Source of the DNA: Fagopyrum homotropicum
Lineage: Eukaryota; Streptophyta; Magnoliopsida; Caryophyllales; Polygonaceae
NCBI GenBank assembly: GCA_033239125.1
Contig: BSWB01000001.1
Span: forward strand, 160,665,481-160,729,480
Reading direction: 5' to 3'
Length of the DNA stretch: 64,000 bases
Shown here: in pieces, positions 32,972 through 43,854 of the stretch
Layout: each line of letters opens with the position of its first letter
Numbering within the stretch: the first letter of the stretch is position 1
Made by a program: the position numbers and the translations under genes
Notes under the pieces: model-generated
What the model saw: only the letters and a program-made list of their open reading frames with translations
Database searches by the model: none
Told to the model about the DNA's origin: nothing

Positions 32972-34720
32972 TCACCCAACCATGGTGCGGTTCCGGCCTC
33001 TTAGTCACACTGGTATTTCACAACATTATTAGGAAAAAACCAAGCAAAAGAATATTAAGATAATGAAACAGGTTATGATACATGAAATCATATAAAGGAA
33101 CAATATTGCTTAGACGACTTCCTATATGCTGCAAGTACCCAGTCCATCTACATAAATAATGGAATTCAAGGGGTGAGAGATCTTCATAGCCAGCAATCTT
33201 TGTGACTGGAGGAACACATATGAGGCTAATAACCAAAGTGCATGTGGATACTGGAATTTAACTTTTCTTTTCCCAACAATATGCTTTCTCAAAATCCAGT
33301 CCGAGAAATCATTTTCATGGTTTTATTTTTTTTGATAGATCAATATTGCTGAAGTAATTTCCTATATACAAGTTAACAAATGACTAATCAATAAAGAGGA
33401 AAATATACAAGAAATCTTAACAGGTAAGAGAGATTCTAGTTGCGTACCACGTCTCCCATGAAGAATGCATGGAAATAGGGCCCGTTCAAGCACATACAAG
33501 TCAACTGCTTTATCTTCGGGTAGAGTTGATTTGAAGCTCAAGCCAAAGTCAATTAGGACCTGGTAAATTCGGAAATGGACATTATAGAATCAAGATTCAC
33601 TCTTTCATTGAGCAAGAAATCACGGAAAAGATAGAAGAATACCAGCTGATTAGTTCCACACGGATCAACATGTTAGATGTAGTTAAGTCACCATGGACAA
33701 CACCACCATCGTTTAGTTTTGCAACTGCCTTACCAATCTGCGTAGAAAGATCTGCTAACCTTTCTTCCCCGATTTCCAGGAAATTTCCTTCACAGATGAA
33801 CCCTCAACATAATCAAATGTTAGGCTGTGCAGAATAGGATCTACAGAATACAGAACCAGAGTGGTAACCACAAGCTTTCGAGCTTTGCTCGTACATCTAG
33901 CTTCCTGTATCAACACAAAAAATATTGCACCACATATTTAAACACCAAATGCACGATTTATCTACAATGAACTCATAAAGCCTAGCCAGATCAATGGAAG
34001 CAGATCAACTGACCGCATTCAGACGCTGAAGTGTGAGCTTTGAATCCAAAGAAGGATGCCTGTACTTCTTTGAGAAACGTTACTTGACAACGCATCTTTT
34101 TCCAACGAAGGTTGATTCGAAACTTCTCTGCAATCATCATACGAGACTAAAGTATAATAGGATATTCATAACTCAGTATGCAGTGAGAGAAAACATAGTT
34201 ACAAAATTGCTGTATTATCCCCTACAAACAGGATTTACACCAATACCGCAAGGACATTGGGACAATCATGAAATTACATTTTAATCCTTTAATAAAATTG
34301 AAAAAATAAAACAAGTCAATCATGAAATTACATGAACCCTCATGCATAGCAACAGATATGTCCAAAGTAGACTTATGAAACACTTCTTGTGGCTTTATCT
34401 TAGAGAGGCACTCGTGTTGCCTATATATATTTGTAAACTAAACTTCCCCATTTCAAGAGATCAAGCGTTTGAGCAATTTTCATTCTCAAAAGCAAAGAGA
34501 TGCTAACAGTTAATATCTGTTTGAGTAAAATTGATAATGAGCTATAGTTGCGTAGAAACACAGCATCATTACCAACAGTCACCACAGTGACTTTTTGCAC
34601 TTAAAGATTCCTCTTTTCAAGCCACAGTAGCATAGATACAAAAATCAACTCAAAGCCTCGGCGCCTTGCTTCAACAACATGAGAGACTTGTCATTTCCCC
34701 CTTCATTATCGATAATAGTA
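32972..34720 (-). pseudogene. BUD32/PRPK (KEOPS complex kinase) pseudogene, six exon remnants
   Basis: On the minus strand, exon remnants resembling plant TP53RK/BUD32 occur in order. About 34720-34654 reads LLKQGAEA. 34127-34014 reads RFSKKYRHPSLD and LTLQRLNA. 33904-33643 has EARC, LTFDYVEGSSVKE, then VVHGDLTTSNMLIR. 33559-33448 reads VLIDFGLSF and LPEDKAVDLYVLERAL. 33147-about 33104 reads MDWVLAAYRKSSKQ. About 33006-32972 reads LRGRNRTMVG. The lesions are: exon 1 donor GT now TT (34653-34652); TAA in exon 2 (34082-34080); one-base losses near 33783, 33660, 33472 and 33452; and a TGA in the last exon. Introns are retained, so it is a duplicated, not processed, pseudogene. The intact enzyme is the atypical kinase/ATPase of KEOPS, needed for tRNA t6A modification. 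Confidence 0.88.
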
Positions 34721-35214
34721 GAGTTTCTACTTACAGGATGCTACACAACCAACAATTTAAATTACATCAGCATTAAAATTATAATCCCATCAGTATGACA
34801 GTATCCAAAACAAATTTTCCACGCTCTTCAAACCAATCCAAATGACACATTTAGTCGTACAGTTGGGACGCACTCAAGACATACCGAGCAACATAAATTA
34901 AGATAACAAAACAACTACAAGTCTACAACAAACAGAAGCGAAATCAATACATTGTCCCGTTCGCTCGTAATTGAGACATCATCAAACAAACTCCACAGAA
35001 TCCTCGAAAGCTTAATTTGCCAGCAAATCGAGGATCAACTAGAAGGTAATACCAAAAACGAAAATGCTAGAAGACGAAGATAGAGAAGGACCTTAGAAGT
35101 AGAGATCAGACAGCAAGTTCTTGCAGACTTGGATCGTAAACCCTCCTTCTCCGGTTCTCCCTCGGACCCTCGCTGTCTCCTCCAACTTCCGCAATTTTCT
35201 TTTTCCTTTTTCTT
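34721..35214. other. Upstream flank of the BUD32 pseudogene
   Basis: A probable former 5' untranslated region and intron of the pseudogene. A segment starting GCAGACTTGGATC (about 35123) recurs at about 43432. No ORF is supported. Confidence 0.45.
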
Positions 35215-35300
35215 GTAAAAGCCCAATAACTAAAAAGGCTGTTCATTTATGGGCCAGCCCAATATCTGATAATTGGGCTTCTAAAGCCCAAAATCAGTCA
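35215..35300 (-). promoter_or_regulatory. Relic promoter with site II (TGGGCC/T) motifs
   Basis: TGGGCC (35250-35255) and TGGGCT (35274-35279), plus reverse copies GCCCAA near 35257 and 35286, are clustered in under 50 bases. Such site II motifs, bound by TCP factors, are common in promoters of plant translation and tRNA-processing genes. Their position upstream of the BUD32 pseudogene fits its ancestral promoter. Activity today is unknown. Confidence 0.5.
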
Positions 35301-38110
35301 TTCACGACATGCTGAAAAGGAAACAAGAAGCCTACTTTACATTTTACAATTTACAATACGCCAGGTGATAAAGAACAAATATTTGTAAGGCTTGCTTGTT
35401 ATACCTTAAAATGTAAGAGAGTGATATACCTTAATGTTTTCCCATCAAATCCGAAAAAGAATCTGATTTTCCTGATCTATCAATTTCCACAAGGCATCTT
35501 AAAAGTATTGCTTTTAAAAACACCCAAAAAATCAATGGTGCGTATAATGATAAGTAGAAAATGGTCACCAATTCTATATAAATAAGAATATAGTGATAAC
35601 TTAAATATTATTTTACTTTCTTAAAATATATATGATACCTTTTTGATAAAAAAAATTGTAAATTATATATCGATAATTATTTATTTATAGGTTAAAATAG
35701 ATAACTTTACAAGTTTAGTTTTTACACAAGCTCTTAGATAAGTAAAATGTGCTAAAATAAGTTGAATATGAAAATTTAATGTTATAATACTTTATATATT
35801 TCAGTTAAGTAAATATTTAATAACTAATATTGTAATTTTATCTTTGTACCATTGTATGTTCAAGTTATAATAGAAAATTTATTGATATCTAATAATTAAA
35901 AGTGAAAATATATTTGGCAAATCGATATATACGCATTCCCACCTTCTAATTTTGATGCCATATGAATATTTATCAATCAAATTGATTTTGAAAAGACTCA
36001 TCAGCTCTTAAGTGGCCTCTGAATATTTTACATTTTCTTTACAAAAAAAGGACAAAGCTGATATATACATGTGATTTCTCTCTTTAATCAAGGGTTATTT
36101 CTACTTCTGCTAAAGGCAATCTAACTATAAATATAATAAGTGGGGAAATAAAATAAAGCTCCAATGGCCGCCCGTAAGCTCATCTTACACAAGAAAGTGC
36201 CCTAATTAAAAGTTTTAGAATTTATGACTTACTTTTTTTTAAGAAAATTGTATCTTTATAAACAAACTATATTTGTTATATTTTAAGTCAAATTATCTCA
36301 TTTAAACTATAACCCTTTTTTATACTACTTTACATTAGTGGAACAAAATATTTTAAAACTAATTTGAAAACCACTAGTTTACTTGTAGATTAGTTTATTT
36401 TCGGGTTTATAAACTAAATGAATTTATATGGGTTTATAGTTTATTTTTAGATGGGTTTATATAAATAAACTAGATAAAGTTGTTTACTTGGAGTTTAATT
36501 TTTGGGTTTATTTTACTTCAAAAGACTCTCATGCCTCTAAAAAAATCGAACAATAACGTTGAATACTCAAGGATGAACAAATAATATAAAGATGGAAAAT
36601 CACAAGGCCAAAATCGGATTTTAAACAAAAATAAACTCATGCAAGCAAAAATAACCTTGGTCTGAAAAGTTTATTTTTGAGTCGGTTATAAACCCATATA
36701 AATCCCGCGAAAAATAAATCATTCCCTAAGTAAACCCCTACAAAAATTAAACTCAGTGTTTATAAACTAAATAAAACACAAATAATCTACAAGTAAACAT
36801 GCCCTAGTTATTTTTAATAAATAGCTCTCATAGTAAGATTTATTTTTAATAAATAAAGTTTTTGGTTTCAAATAAACATTAAAATAAGGAGTTCTATCAA
36901 AATAATAATGATTAATATTTTTTAAATAATTCATCATAGAAAATGTAAAAAAAATATTTTAACTAATAGCTCAAATCAATAAACTAGTTTATTGTTGACG
37001 GTTTGATATAGATCAAATACATTATGTAAGGTGGCTGTATTTTGAAAAATATTAAAGTACTAAAAAAAAAAAGAAATGATTTTTTGTTTAAATTATAAAT
37101 AATCTAAAAAAGGGATGAAAAGAGAACATATATAAAGAATTGTACGTAGAAGTGTGTAGATGTCCAATCTGGGAAAGGTCAGATGAATCCAATTGAGAGA
37201 ATATTGCCAAATTAGTCAAAGATATGTGTTATTATAACTTTATTATGCAGGTTAATGTAAATAAAATAAAACTAATGGGTGGTCGGCCATAAATTATTAA
37301 ATTTCAGGTGTGTTTAATTAAAAATTAAGAACATGGTTTAGTGGGGAATGGCATGCAAATGTTAATATTTCTGATCACTTCTACTTTTCAATGGTAAAAA
37401 CTAAGTGCATTTATCGGGAACAAATTCTAAGGACCCATTAAATAAAATATATTTCTAGGGCTATCTGCTTATATTTGCACGTACCAAATATACTCTATTT
37501 ATAAGCAAAAGGAACGTTTGTATTGACTATTGAGCTTTGAATGATTTACAAGAAGATATTTGGTTAGCAAGAGAGTAGAAAAGTAATGCTTAACATCTTT
37601 GTTTAGGACGTTTGAGCACACGTGTATGTTACGTTCGAGTTCAGCACGTAAATCAATTGATGATAGAAAGAATAGTCTATCAAACTTATATAATAGACTT
37701 TGTTATTTTGCTAGGAAGTCTGATTAGTCAGGAGATAGATTCATGCTGATATCATGAAATTTTGGTGGACTGATGTAAAACATGGGAATTTTGTTGCACG
37801 TTCAAGTACACATGTATGTCTATTAGGTGCTCGTTTGGAAGTGTTAAGAATCATTTCCGGTAACATAACGATTCCGAATCAATAAAAAATTACGTTTATT
37901 TAGAGGTATTTTTACACACGAAAGTAATCAATGAGAAAATGAACACGGAAATGGTAAGTGTTACTTTGTTAATATTATTATGGGTTCACCATGATGGACA
38001 TCAAAATAAGGGGACAGAGAGAATCTCAAACTCAATCCCATGAACAACACATGAAATATTGACACCCATTAGACCGAGCTCGATCAACACTCAAGCAAGC
38101 AACTTATCTT

Positions 38111-38117
<7 letters not shown>
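35301..38117. other. Gene-poor AT-rich DNA; far promoter of the TFL1-like gene
   Basis: No gene recognised on either strand. The region 37830-37980 has a GCTCGTTTGGAAGTG... string resembling one end of a MITE, without a partner. Beyond that I see only A/T-rich sequence. Confidence 0.5.

Positions 38118-38168
<51 letters not shown>
38118..38168. repeat. (TA)n microsatellite directly upstream of the TFL1-like gene
   Basis: About 50 bases of uninterrupted TA dinucleotide end 37 bases before the start codon at 38205. The run lies in the 5' leader or core promoter and may include the functional TATA box. Length variation here is likely between individuals. Confidence 0.95.
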
Positions 38169-38169
<1 letters not shown>

Positions 38170-38204
38170 TGCATCAAACTAATCAGATACAGTTAGATCG
38201 AGAA

Positions 38205-38989
38205 ATGGCCGGTAACAGAACATCTTCAGTGGAGCCACTGGTAGTAGGAAGAGTCATTGGAGATGTGATAGATAACTTCACACCAACTGTAAGAATGACA
38301 ATAAGATACCAAAACAAACAAGTCTCTAATGGCTTTGAGCTCTTCCCTTCTGCTGTTTCCTCTAAGCCTAGGGTTGACCTCCATGGCGCTGCTGATCTCC
38401 GTACTTTCTTCACCTTGGTACGTACTGTCATCAATCTGTATACTATACGGTACTATTTTCAATCTTCAATATATATATATATTTATATTCTTCATGTATT
38501 TGTAGGTCATGACTGACCCAGATGTTCCTGGTCCAAGTGACCCTTATTTGAGAGAGCATCTTCACTGGTAATTCGATCTTTGCCCTAAAACTTCTCTTTT
38601 CTTTATATATACGCTTCGTGAATTAGTTAACGTTGGAGTTGATCTCACAGGTTAGTTACGGACATTCCGGGCACTACAGATCCCTCCTTTGGTAATTGCT
38701 GTACACTATATATTGAGAATTTTTGAGATGCAGGAAGAGAGTTTTTGAGGGTTTTTGATTTGCAGGAAGAGAGGTGGTGAGCTATGAGATGCCGAGGCCA
38801 TACATAGGAATCCACAGGTTCGTGTTCATCCTATTCAAGCAGACTCGCCGGCTTCAGGAGGCATTGACGCCGCCTGCTTCTAGAGACTACTTCAATACTC
38901 GTCGTTTTGCAGTTGAGAATGACCTTGGTGCTCCTGTTGCCGCTGTCTTCTTCAATGCTCAGCGAGAAACTGCTTGCAGGAGACGCTAG
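38205..38989 (+). CDS. TFL1: TFL1/CEN-like PEBP floral repressor, 4 exons
   Basis: Exons are 38205-38417, 38506-38567, 38651-38691 and 38766-38989; exons 2 and 3 have the 62- and 41-base lengths conserved across plant PEBP genes. The protein has 179 residues. PEBP ligand-pocket motifs DPDVPGPSDP (75-84) and GIHR (120-123) are present. His89 occupies the position of TFL1 His88 (Tyr85 in FT), and Asp146 in SRDYF matches TFL1 Asp144 (Gln140 in FT), so it should act as a floral repressor rather than florigen. The C-terminus, FNAQRETACRRR, is TFL1/CEN-like. Such proteins bind FD-type bZIP factors through 14-3-3 proteins and maintain shoot-meristem indeterminacy. One oddity is NGFE where relatives have NGHE. 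The symbol denotes the subfamily; CEN is equally possible. Confidence 0.95.
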
Positions 38990-39779
38990 CTAGCTTGCTA
39001 GCTCCTTGTACTCCAATTTTATGTATCATGTGGTTCACATGCGGTTTTAATGTTGTTTGCATTCAATAAGTTCAAACCCTACTTATGAAACCGTCATTTG
39101 TATGAATAAAAGTCTACCTACGTACGTGCTTCCTAATTGAATCAAATGGAAATGTTGTTTAAGTTTTGAGGTAAAATCGCAATGATCTTGAGCTTTTAGT
39201 ATCCGAATTCCATTTCGTGGAGATGGAGATCGAGATGTTAGGTTGCTTGGATGACGAACAATGCTCATTCTAGGGTATTGGGTTGCTCCTCTCAATAGAT
39301 TTGATTGTTTCTTGTTATGAAGGATTAGAGAAAGATAGCATACATATAAAAAAATCACACTTATTTACGTAATTTACCGAAATTGGTTATGTATATGATA
39401 AAGATTGTGTTAACAAGGAGTAAATCAAATTATTTTGATAGATTATAGTTTGGATGCCCCGTATGTACTAATTAACCCTTGGATAACAAAATATATAGAA
39501 TTATGGCGCACAAGAATTGATTCGTATCACGATCTCGTTGTTACTAACACTTTAATCACCCAAGTGTGGTAGATAGATCAACCACATTCGGATCCATATG
39601 CAATGACAATTGGTCTATGTAAACTCATTTTTAGCTATGGCTGCGAACCACCATTGCCTATGAGTTGCCTGCTCATTCTTAGAAGAAACGCGGTTAGAGG
39701 CCTACATGCTACTCTCCCTTACGATTTATTGCGGTGAACACACTTGAAGCAACTAATTAGTTAAGAGGTGTCGGGGTTC
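38990..39779. other. 3' flank of TFL1-like gene and intergenic DNA
   Basis: Probable 3' untranslated region followed by DNA without a recognisable gene. The ORF at 39083-39358 (-) is not supported. Confidence 0.5.
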
Positions 39780-39960
39780 CATCTTAAGGCTGGCTTAACC
39801 AAACGGGCGGGAAGCATACTCGCTAACCACAACTCAAACACAAACATTTAAGTTTCATCCTAAAACCAATTGACAATATAAATAGTAACCCTAACTCTTA
39901 TATGTTAGGTTCGGATATTATCATGTCCACACATCTTACATCTTAACACGCATTGTAATC
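39780..39960. mobile_element. Degenerate LTR/TRIM-like fragment
   Basis: CATCCTAAAACCAATTGACA (39857-39876), followed by AGTAACCC and CTTATATG, closely resembles 50950-51000 and the reverse complement of the repeat at 21876-21950. It is one of three dispersed, diverged copies in this window. No ends or coding sequence remain. Confidence 0.5.
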
Positions 39961-40900
39961 TTGATGATGCCCAAATGAGTTGATTTGTTTTGTAGATTGT
40001 ACAATTTGCACGTTCAGAAGAAACAAAACCAAACCCTAATTTTCTATTGTAATTTCTGATTTAGGGTTTCAGTTTCTTCTCGCTTTCTTTTCGAGGGGAC
40101 AGGTCAAATTGCCAATGACAGCATACCATGTAAGTAACCAGCTGGTGGGCTTCACTATTAAGCACACTGTAACCCAGAACAGACAAGAACACTGTCAAAT
40201 CAGCTAGCTAATCACTTTCTTGCCCACATGTCACTGCATTATTGGTCCCTTATTTTGTATTAGAACGAATTAAAAAATATTAGAATTGATTATTGTGTCT
40301 TTAGGGTTCCAGAACTCCAGCCTTTTATTCTTTGTTTGATGGGCAGAAACCCACCACTAGTTAGAAAAATACAGCAAAATCATTCTCCAAGGGAATTTGT
40401 TGTATTTTTTGGGGAAAAAAAAAAGAAAAATAAAGAGGGATGGCGAACAGAAATATTATATATTTTGAAAAGGCATATATATTAGAAAGAGCCAAAGAGA
40501 AGTACTTTAATCACCAAATGCAATTAGATGATCTGATTTAGAGTATAAAACAAGTCATTACATACTGGTGTGATAGGGGTTCTTTTTGGTACAAGAGACG
40601 AGTATATCTTAGCACAACCCGTATTTGCTCAAACTGAAATAGCTAACAAGTAACGAACATTTGGTCCGCCACACTTCGAACATCGATTATTTATAATCGA
40701 CAAGAGATCATAAGGAGGATCGTTAGTCTTATGGTAACCTAGCGTTAGGTTGGAAGCGTGGGATGCAAGAAAATTTGCACACATGTCGGTTTCGCGATAC
40801 GATGAAATTGGATGCTTCAATTCCTACGTAATTTGCCTTGACACTTCATCACTAGACTAGAAAGTGGATGTGAATGGGAGATTTCTCGATCTAAAATATT
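39961..40900. other. Intergenic without recognised gene
   Basis: No exon or transposon end was recognised. The ORF at 40629-40820 (-) lacks family resemblance. Confidence 0.45.
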
Positions 40901-41135
40901 AACACTAGCGTGAGAGGTTAATATGTCCATATTTATATTATTTTTCTGTATAAACTTTCGTATAATCAGTTTTATACGAGAGGATCCAATTTTTAGAACA
41001 AGTTTCATGTAACCTTAAGTTACTAGTGTGAGAGGTTAATTAGCATGTCCATATTTATATTTTTTTTCTATATAAATCTTTAGTTAATCAGTTTTATACA
41101 AGAGGAAATTCCCTTTTTATAAAAAAATTTCATGT
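40901..41135. repeat. Two-copy tandem duplication of about 120 bp
   Basis: A segment containing GTGAGAGGTTAAT, GTCCATATTTATATT and TAATCAGTTTTATAC occurs twice (from about 40907 and about 41026), with small indels and substitutions. It is non-coding and moderately old. Confidence 0.8.
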
Positions 41136-41778
41136 AACGATTTAAGTAATTACTGTTAATAAAATAACTAATTGAAATTATATACTTACAAGAAAAGACA
41201 ATATAATTGTTTTATTTATATTAATTAATCCACATTTTTTAACTTACCAAATCACACAAAAATAAGATGATAAATTAGTTTTTCTATATGAGTTTTAGGT
41301 ATAAGATTATGGTATAAGAAATTGTCGGATCACATGTGCACATTAAAATATAAGAATGGTTAACAAGAAAAATTTTAAATTACATATACATGAAAAAGTA
41401 AATTACTTGTATGTATTTAAGTTGGAGAGTTAAAATACTTACTAAAAACTTATAACTACATGTAAAATTACATACATTAAAAATCTATCACGAATGATAG
41501 TTAATATATGAATACGAACCAACAATATTTAGTTAATTCAATCTATAAAATAAGTATTACAAAATTTTGATAGAACAAAACTCAAATCTTATTTAAAATC
41601 GAAAAGGGTTATATACATGGACTTCGTTTTACTAATGAAAAAAGGTAATCAATGGCAGTGAGCGCAAGACCAACTGAATCTCCAGACTAACACTTAAGGA
41701 GTCTAGTACCACAACTACTAAACCAACTTAGTATTGATAATCTTAGATTCTTACAGCAGCCCAATATATAGATGTGGG
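41136..41778. other. Intergenic, 3' flank of small ORF
   Basis: AT-rich DNA. A direct duplication with a period of about 103 bases, marked by ACAGCAGCCCAA (41753 and 41856), straddles the end of the ORF at 41779-42123. Confidence 0.5.
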
Positions 41779-42123
41779 CTATCGATGAAAACAATACTGG
41801 GCCCCAAAATGAGAGTTTTCGAGCCCAATATACACCTTGCCCTTTAGATTCTGACAGCAGCCCAACATAGATGTGGCCACAACAGGAACAACCTCGTACG
41901 ACATGTTGGAATTCACTGGTATTGCAGTCAACAGATCCGAAACAGGCATGAGACAGTTTGCCAATAGAGCTTCACCGGCGGCGACCACCAAGCTTCCCCA
42001 AAAATACTCCGGTGGAGGGATTTCATCAAACGCCTTTAAGTCGATCTCGAACAGCTCCTCTTCCTCCTCCATCTCCGGCAACCCAATCACAACCCCGCCG
42101 CCACTCGATACGTTTTCAGCCAT
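41779..42123 (-). CDS. Small conserved-looking acidic protein, unknown function
   Basis: A single-exon frame of 114 residues starts MAENVSSGGGVVIGLP and continues with an acidic run (EMEEEEELFEIDL), IPPPEYFW and ALLANCLMPVSDLLTAIPV. Balanced composition and the ordered motifs (VIGLP, LFEIDL, IPPP, ALLANC) look like a real plant protein family that I cannot name. The last 35 or so residues fall in a locally duplicated segment and may have replaced the original C-terminus. A TATA-like run (about 42164-42182) precedes it on the minus strand. It may equally be a truncated gene copy. Confidence 0.5.
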   Translation of the reverse strand: MAENVSSGGGVVIGLPEMEEEEELFEIDLKAFDEIPPPEYFWGSLVVAAGEALLANCLMPVSDLLTAIPVNSNMSYEVVPVVATSMLGCCQNLKGKVYIGLENSHFGAQYCFHR

Positions 42124-42973
42124 GGACGTACGACATGAATCACCAGGAAGCTAGATGGAATTTGTGTATATATATATATGTATAGGAATCTTCAGGCGAG
42201 GGTGGGTGGTGACGACGAACTGTCCTCCAACAAACATACAACCATTAAAGAAATTTGGAGATATTGCTAAAGAATTAGTCGCTACTTGATTATGCAATCA
42301 CACACGTTGCATACAATAATTGAAAATAAGTATAATTAATTAGAGATTGCAAATGATCGATAGATCCAGCAAAAGAGAAAGCAAAGTCGCAGGTAAATCA
42401 AGAGAGTAACCACCAGATTACCTAACCTGCACAAGTGAATCTCCAAATGGATGGGAAGTCAAATTGGTTTAAAGATTTGGAATCAGCAAAGTCATAACTA
42501 ATCCTCTATAGTTTCCAGTATTTAGAGTTGTTCTAATGAGACGACATCATCAGTTCGTTAGGCAACTCCAACAATATCAGATGCATATTTTCATTCAACC
42601 GCAACCAAGATTTATCCCATAAACCAAGGAATTGATGGAAAGAGAACGCCGATAAAGTTAAATATCTATATAAAACAATTCAATTTCTCATTTACAAACT
42701 TTGTTTTAACTTTTAAACTAAAGTTGTTTTGGATTTTAAGAAGACATCTAATTTTAATTGTTAATTTGTTGATGGAATGATGGGTAACGGAATTATAGTT
42801 GGTTGTTTGTTTTTCAGCCTTTAACTTTTAGCCCAAAAACTAAACTCGTCTAGTCACCCGGAATTATGGTTTATGGTGAAGGAGTTTTCGGATGAGTGAT
42901 GATTCGGATGAACGGGTTTACAATATGGACGGGGATAGAAGTGATAAGGCCGTCCATCTACCGTCTACGTCTT
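42124..42973. other. Intergenic without recognised gene
   Basis: Promoter side of the small minus-strand ORF, then AT-rich DNA up to the hAT element. No further feature was recognised. Confidence 0.45.
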
Positions 42974-42981
42974 GTCACTCC

Positions 42982-43304
42982 TATGGCTGTGTAAAATTGG
43001 ACCGGACCGGAATTTACGGTCCGGTCTACGGTCCAGGGTTTTTTGAAAATCCGGGTTACGGTCCGGTCCGGTTTTTGGACCGTATAAAACCGTAACCCGG
43101 TTGGACCGTAAACTACGGATTTTCGATCCGGTCCGGTCGGTCCGATCCGGTCCATTCCGGTCCGGTTTTGGACTGGAAAATCTCACCAAAATTGCACCAT
43201 TTAAATACAAACCGATCCAACCCAGTCCGAAATATTTAAAATTGCACAATTTAGGTACAAACTGGTTCAACCCGGAACCGGACCGGACCGTATGCACAGT
43301 CCTA
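42982..43304. mobile_element. hAT-type MITE, CCGGTCCGGT-rich, with 8-bp TSD
   Basis: A 323-bp element is flanked by a perfect 8-bp duplication, GTCACTCC (42974-42981 and 43305-43312). The left end reads TATGGCTGTGTAAAATTGGA and the complement of the right end reads TAGGACTGTGCATACGGTCC. Subterminal regions are saturated with GGTCCGGT and ACCGGACC, in both orientations. An 8-bp target duplication, short TA(G)GG-type TIRs and repeated subterminal motifs are characteristic of hAT/Ac elements. ORFs across it are artefacts of the repeated motif. Confidence 0.88.
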
Positions 43305-43369
43305 GTCACTCCCATTCTCAAGCCTGAATTATTTCTAAGGGAAAAAAAAGACAATTAGGCCCACAATTT

Positions 43370-43495
43370 ACAAGTTAGAATCAGGCCCACAACTTACAAG
43401 TTAGAAGGAGAGACCATCCATCACTAATTGCAGACTTGGATCATAAACTCCCTCCATAAAACTAACTAGACCAATATTTATGGGCCGGTCCGACC
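43370..43495. repeat. Partial copy of the BUD32-pseudogene promoter region
   Basis: GCAGACTTGGATC(A/G)TAAAC followed by TTTATGGGCC occurs here (about 43432-43485) as it does at about 35123-35255, with the intervening sequence shortened. TTACAAGTTAGAA also occurs twice locally. No coding exon accompanies this copy. Confidence 0.45.
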
Positions 43496-43854
43496 TCTAT
43501 CTAGTAGGCTTACATACGCTTAATTAAATACTTTGAAAGAAATAAATTTATAAATTATAAAGTTTACGTAAGTATAAATTTATCAAAATTTTTAATTTTT
43601 TATTTAATGTAAATTTAAAGAATTATTTATAATATTTAATAGTTTACCAAAAAATAAAGTTTAAGCTTTTATAAACTTGTATTAAGTTTTCGTAAGTTTT
43701 TAGTTTTTGAAGTTTGGTACACACCTATTTCGTATGTTATGTATTATATAATGTAATCCTACGCTTGATAAAAATAACTAATTTTTATCATACGAGCTTA
43801 TAATATCCTCTTCTAACATTATAAAAATATTATATTCTCTTCTGATACATGGGG
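43496..43854. other. AT-rich intergenic
   Basis: Nothing recognised. Confidence 0.4.

Noticed and set aside
42892..43358. ORFs of 67-129 residues full of DRTGPDRT-like repeats on both strands
   Set aside because: They arise from the GGTCCGGT motif of the hAT MITE, as the 8-bp target duplication shows.
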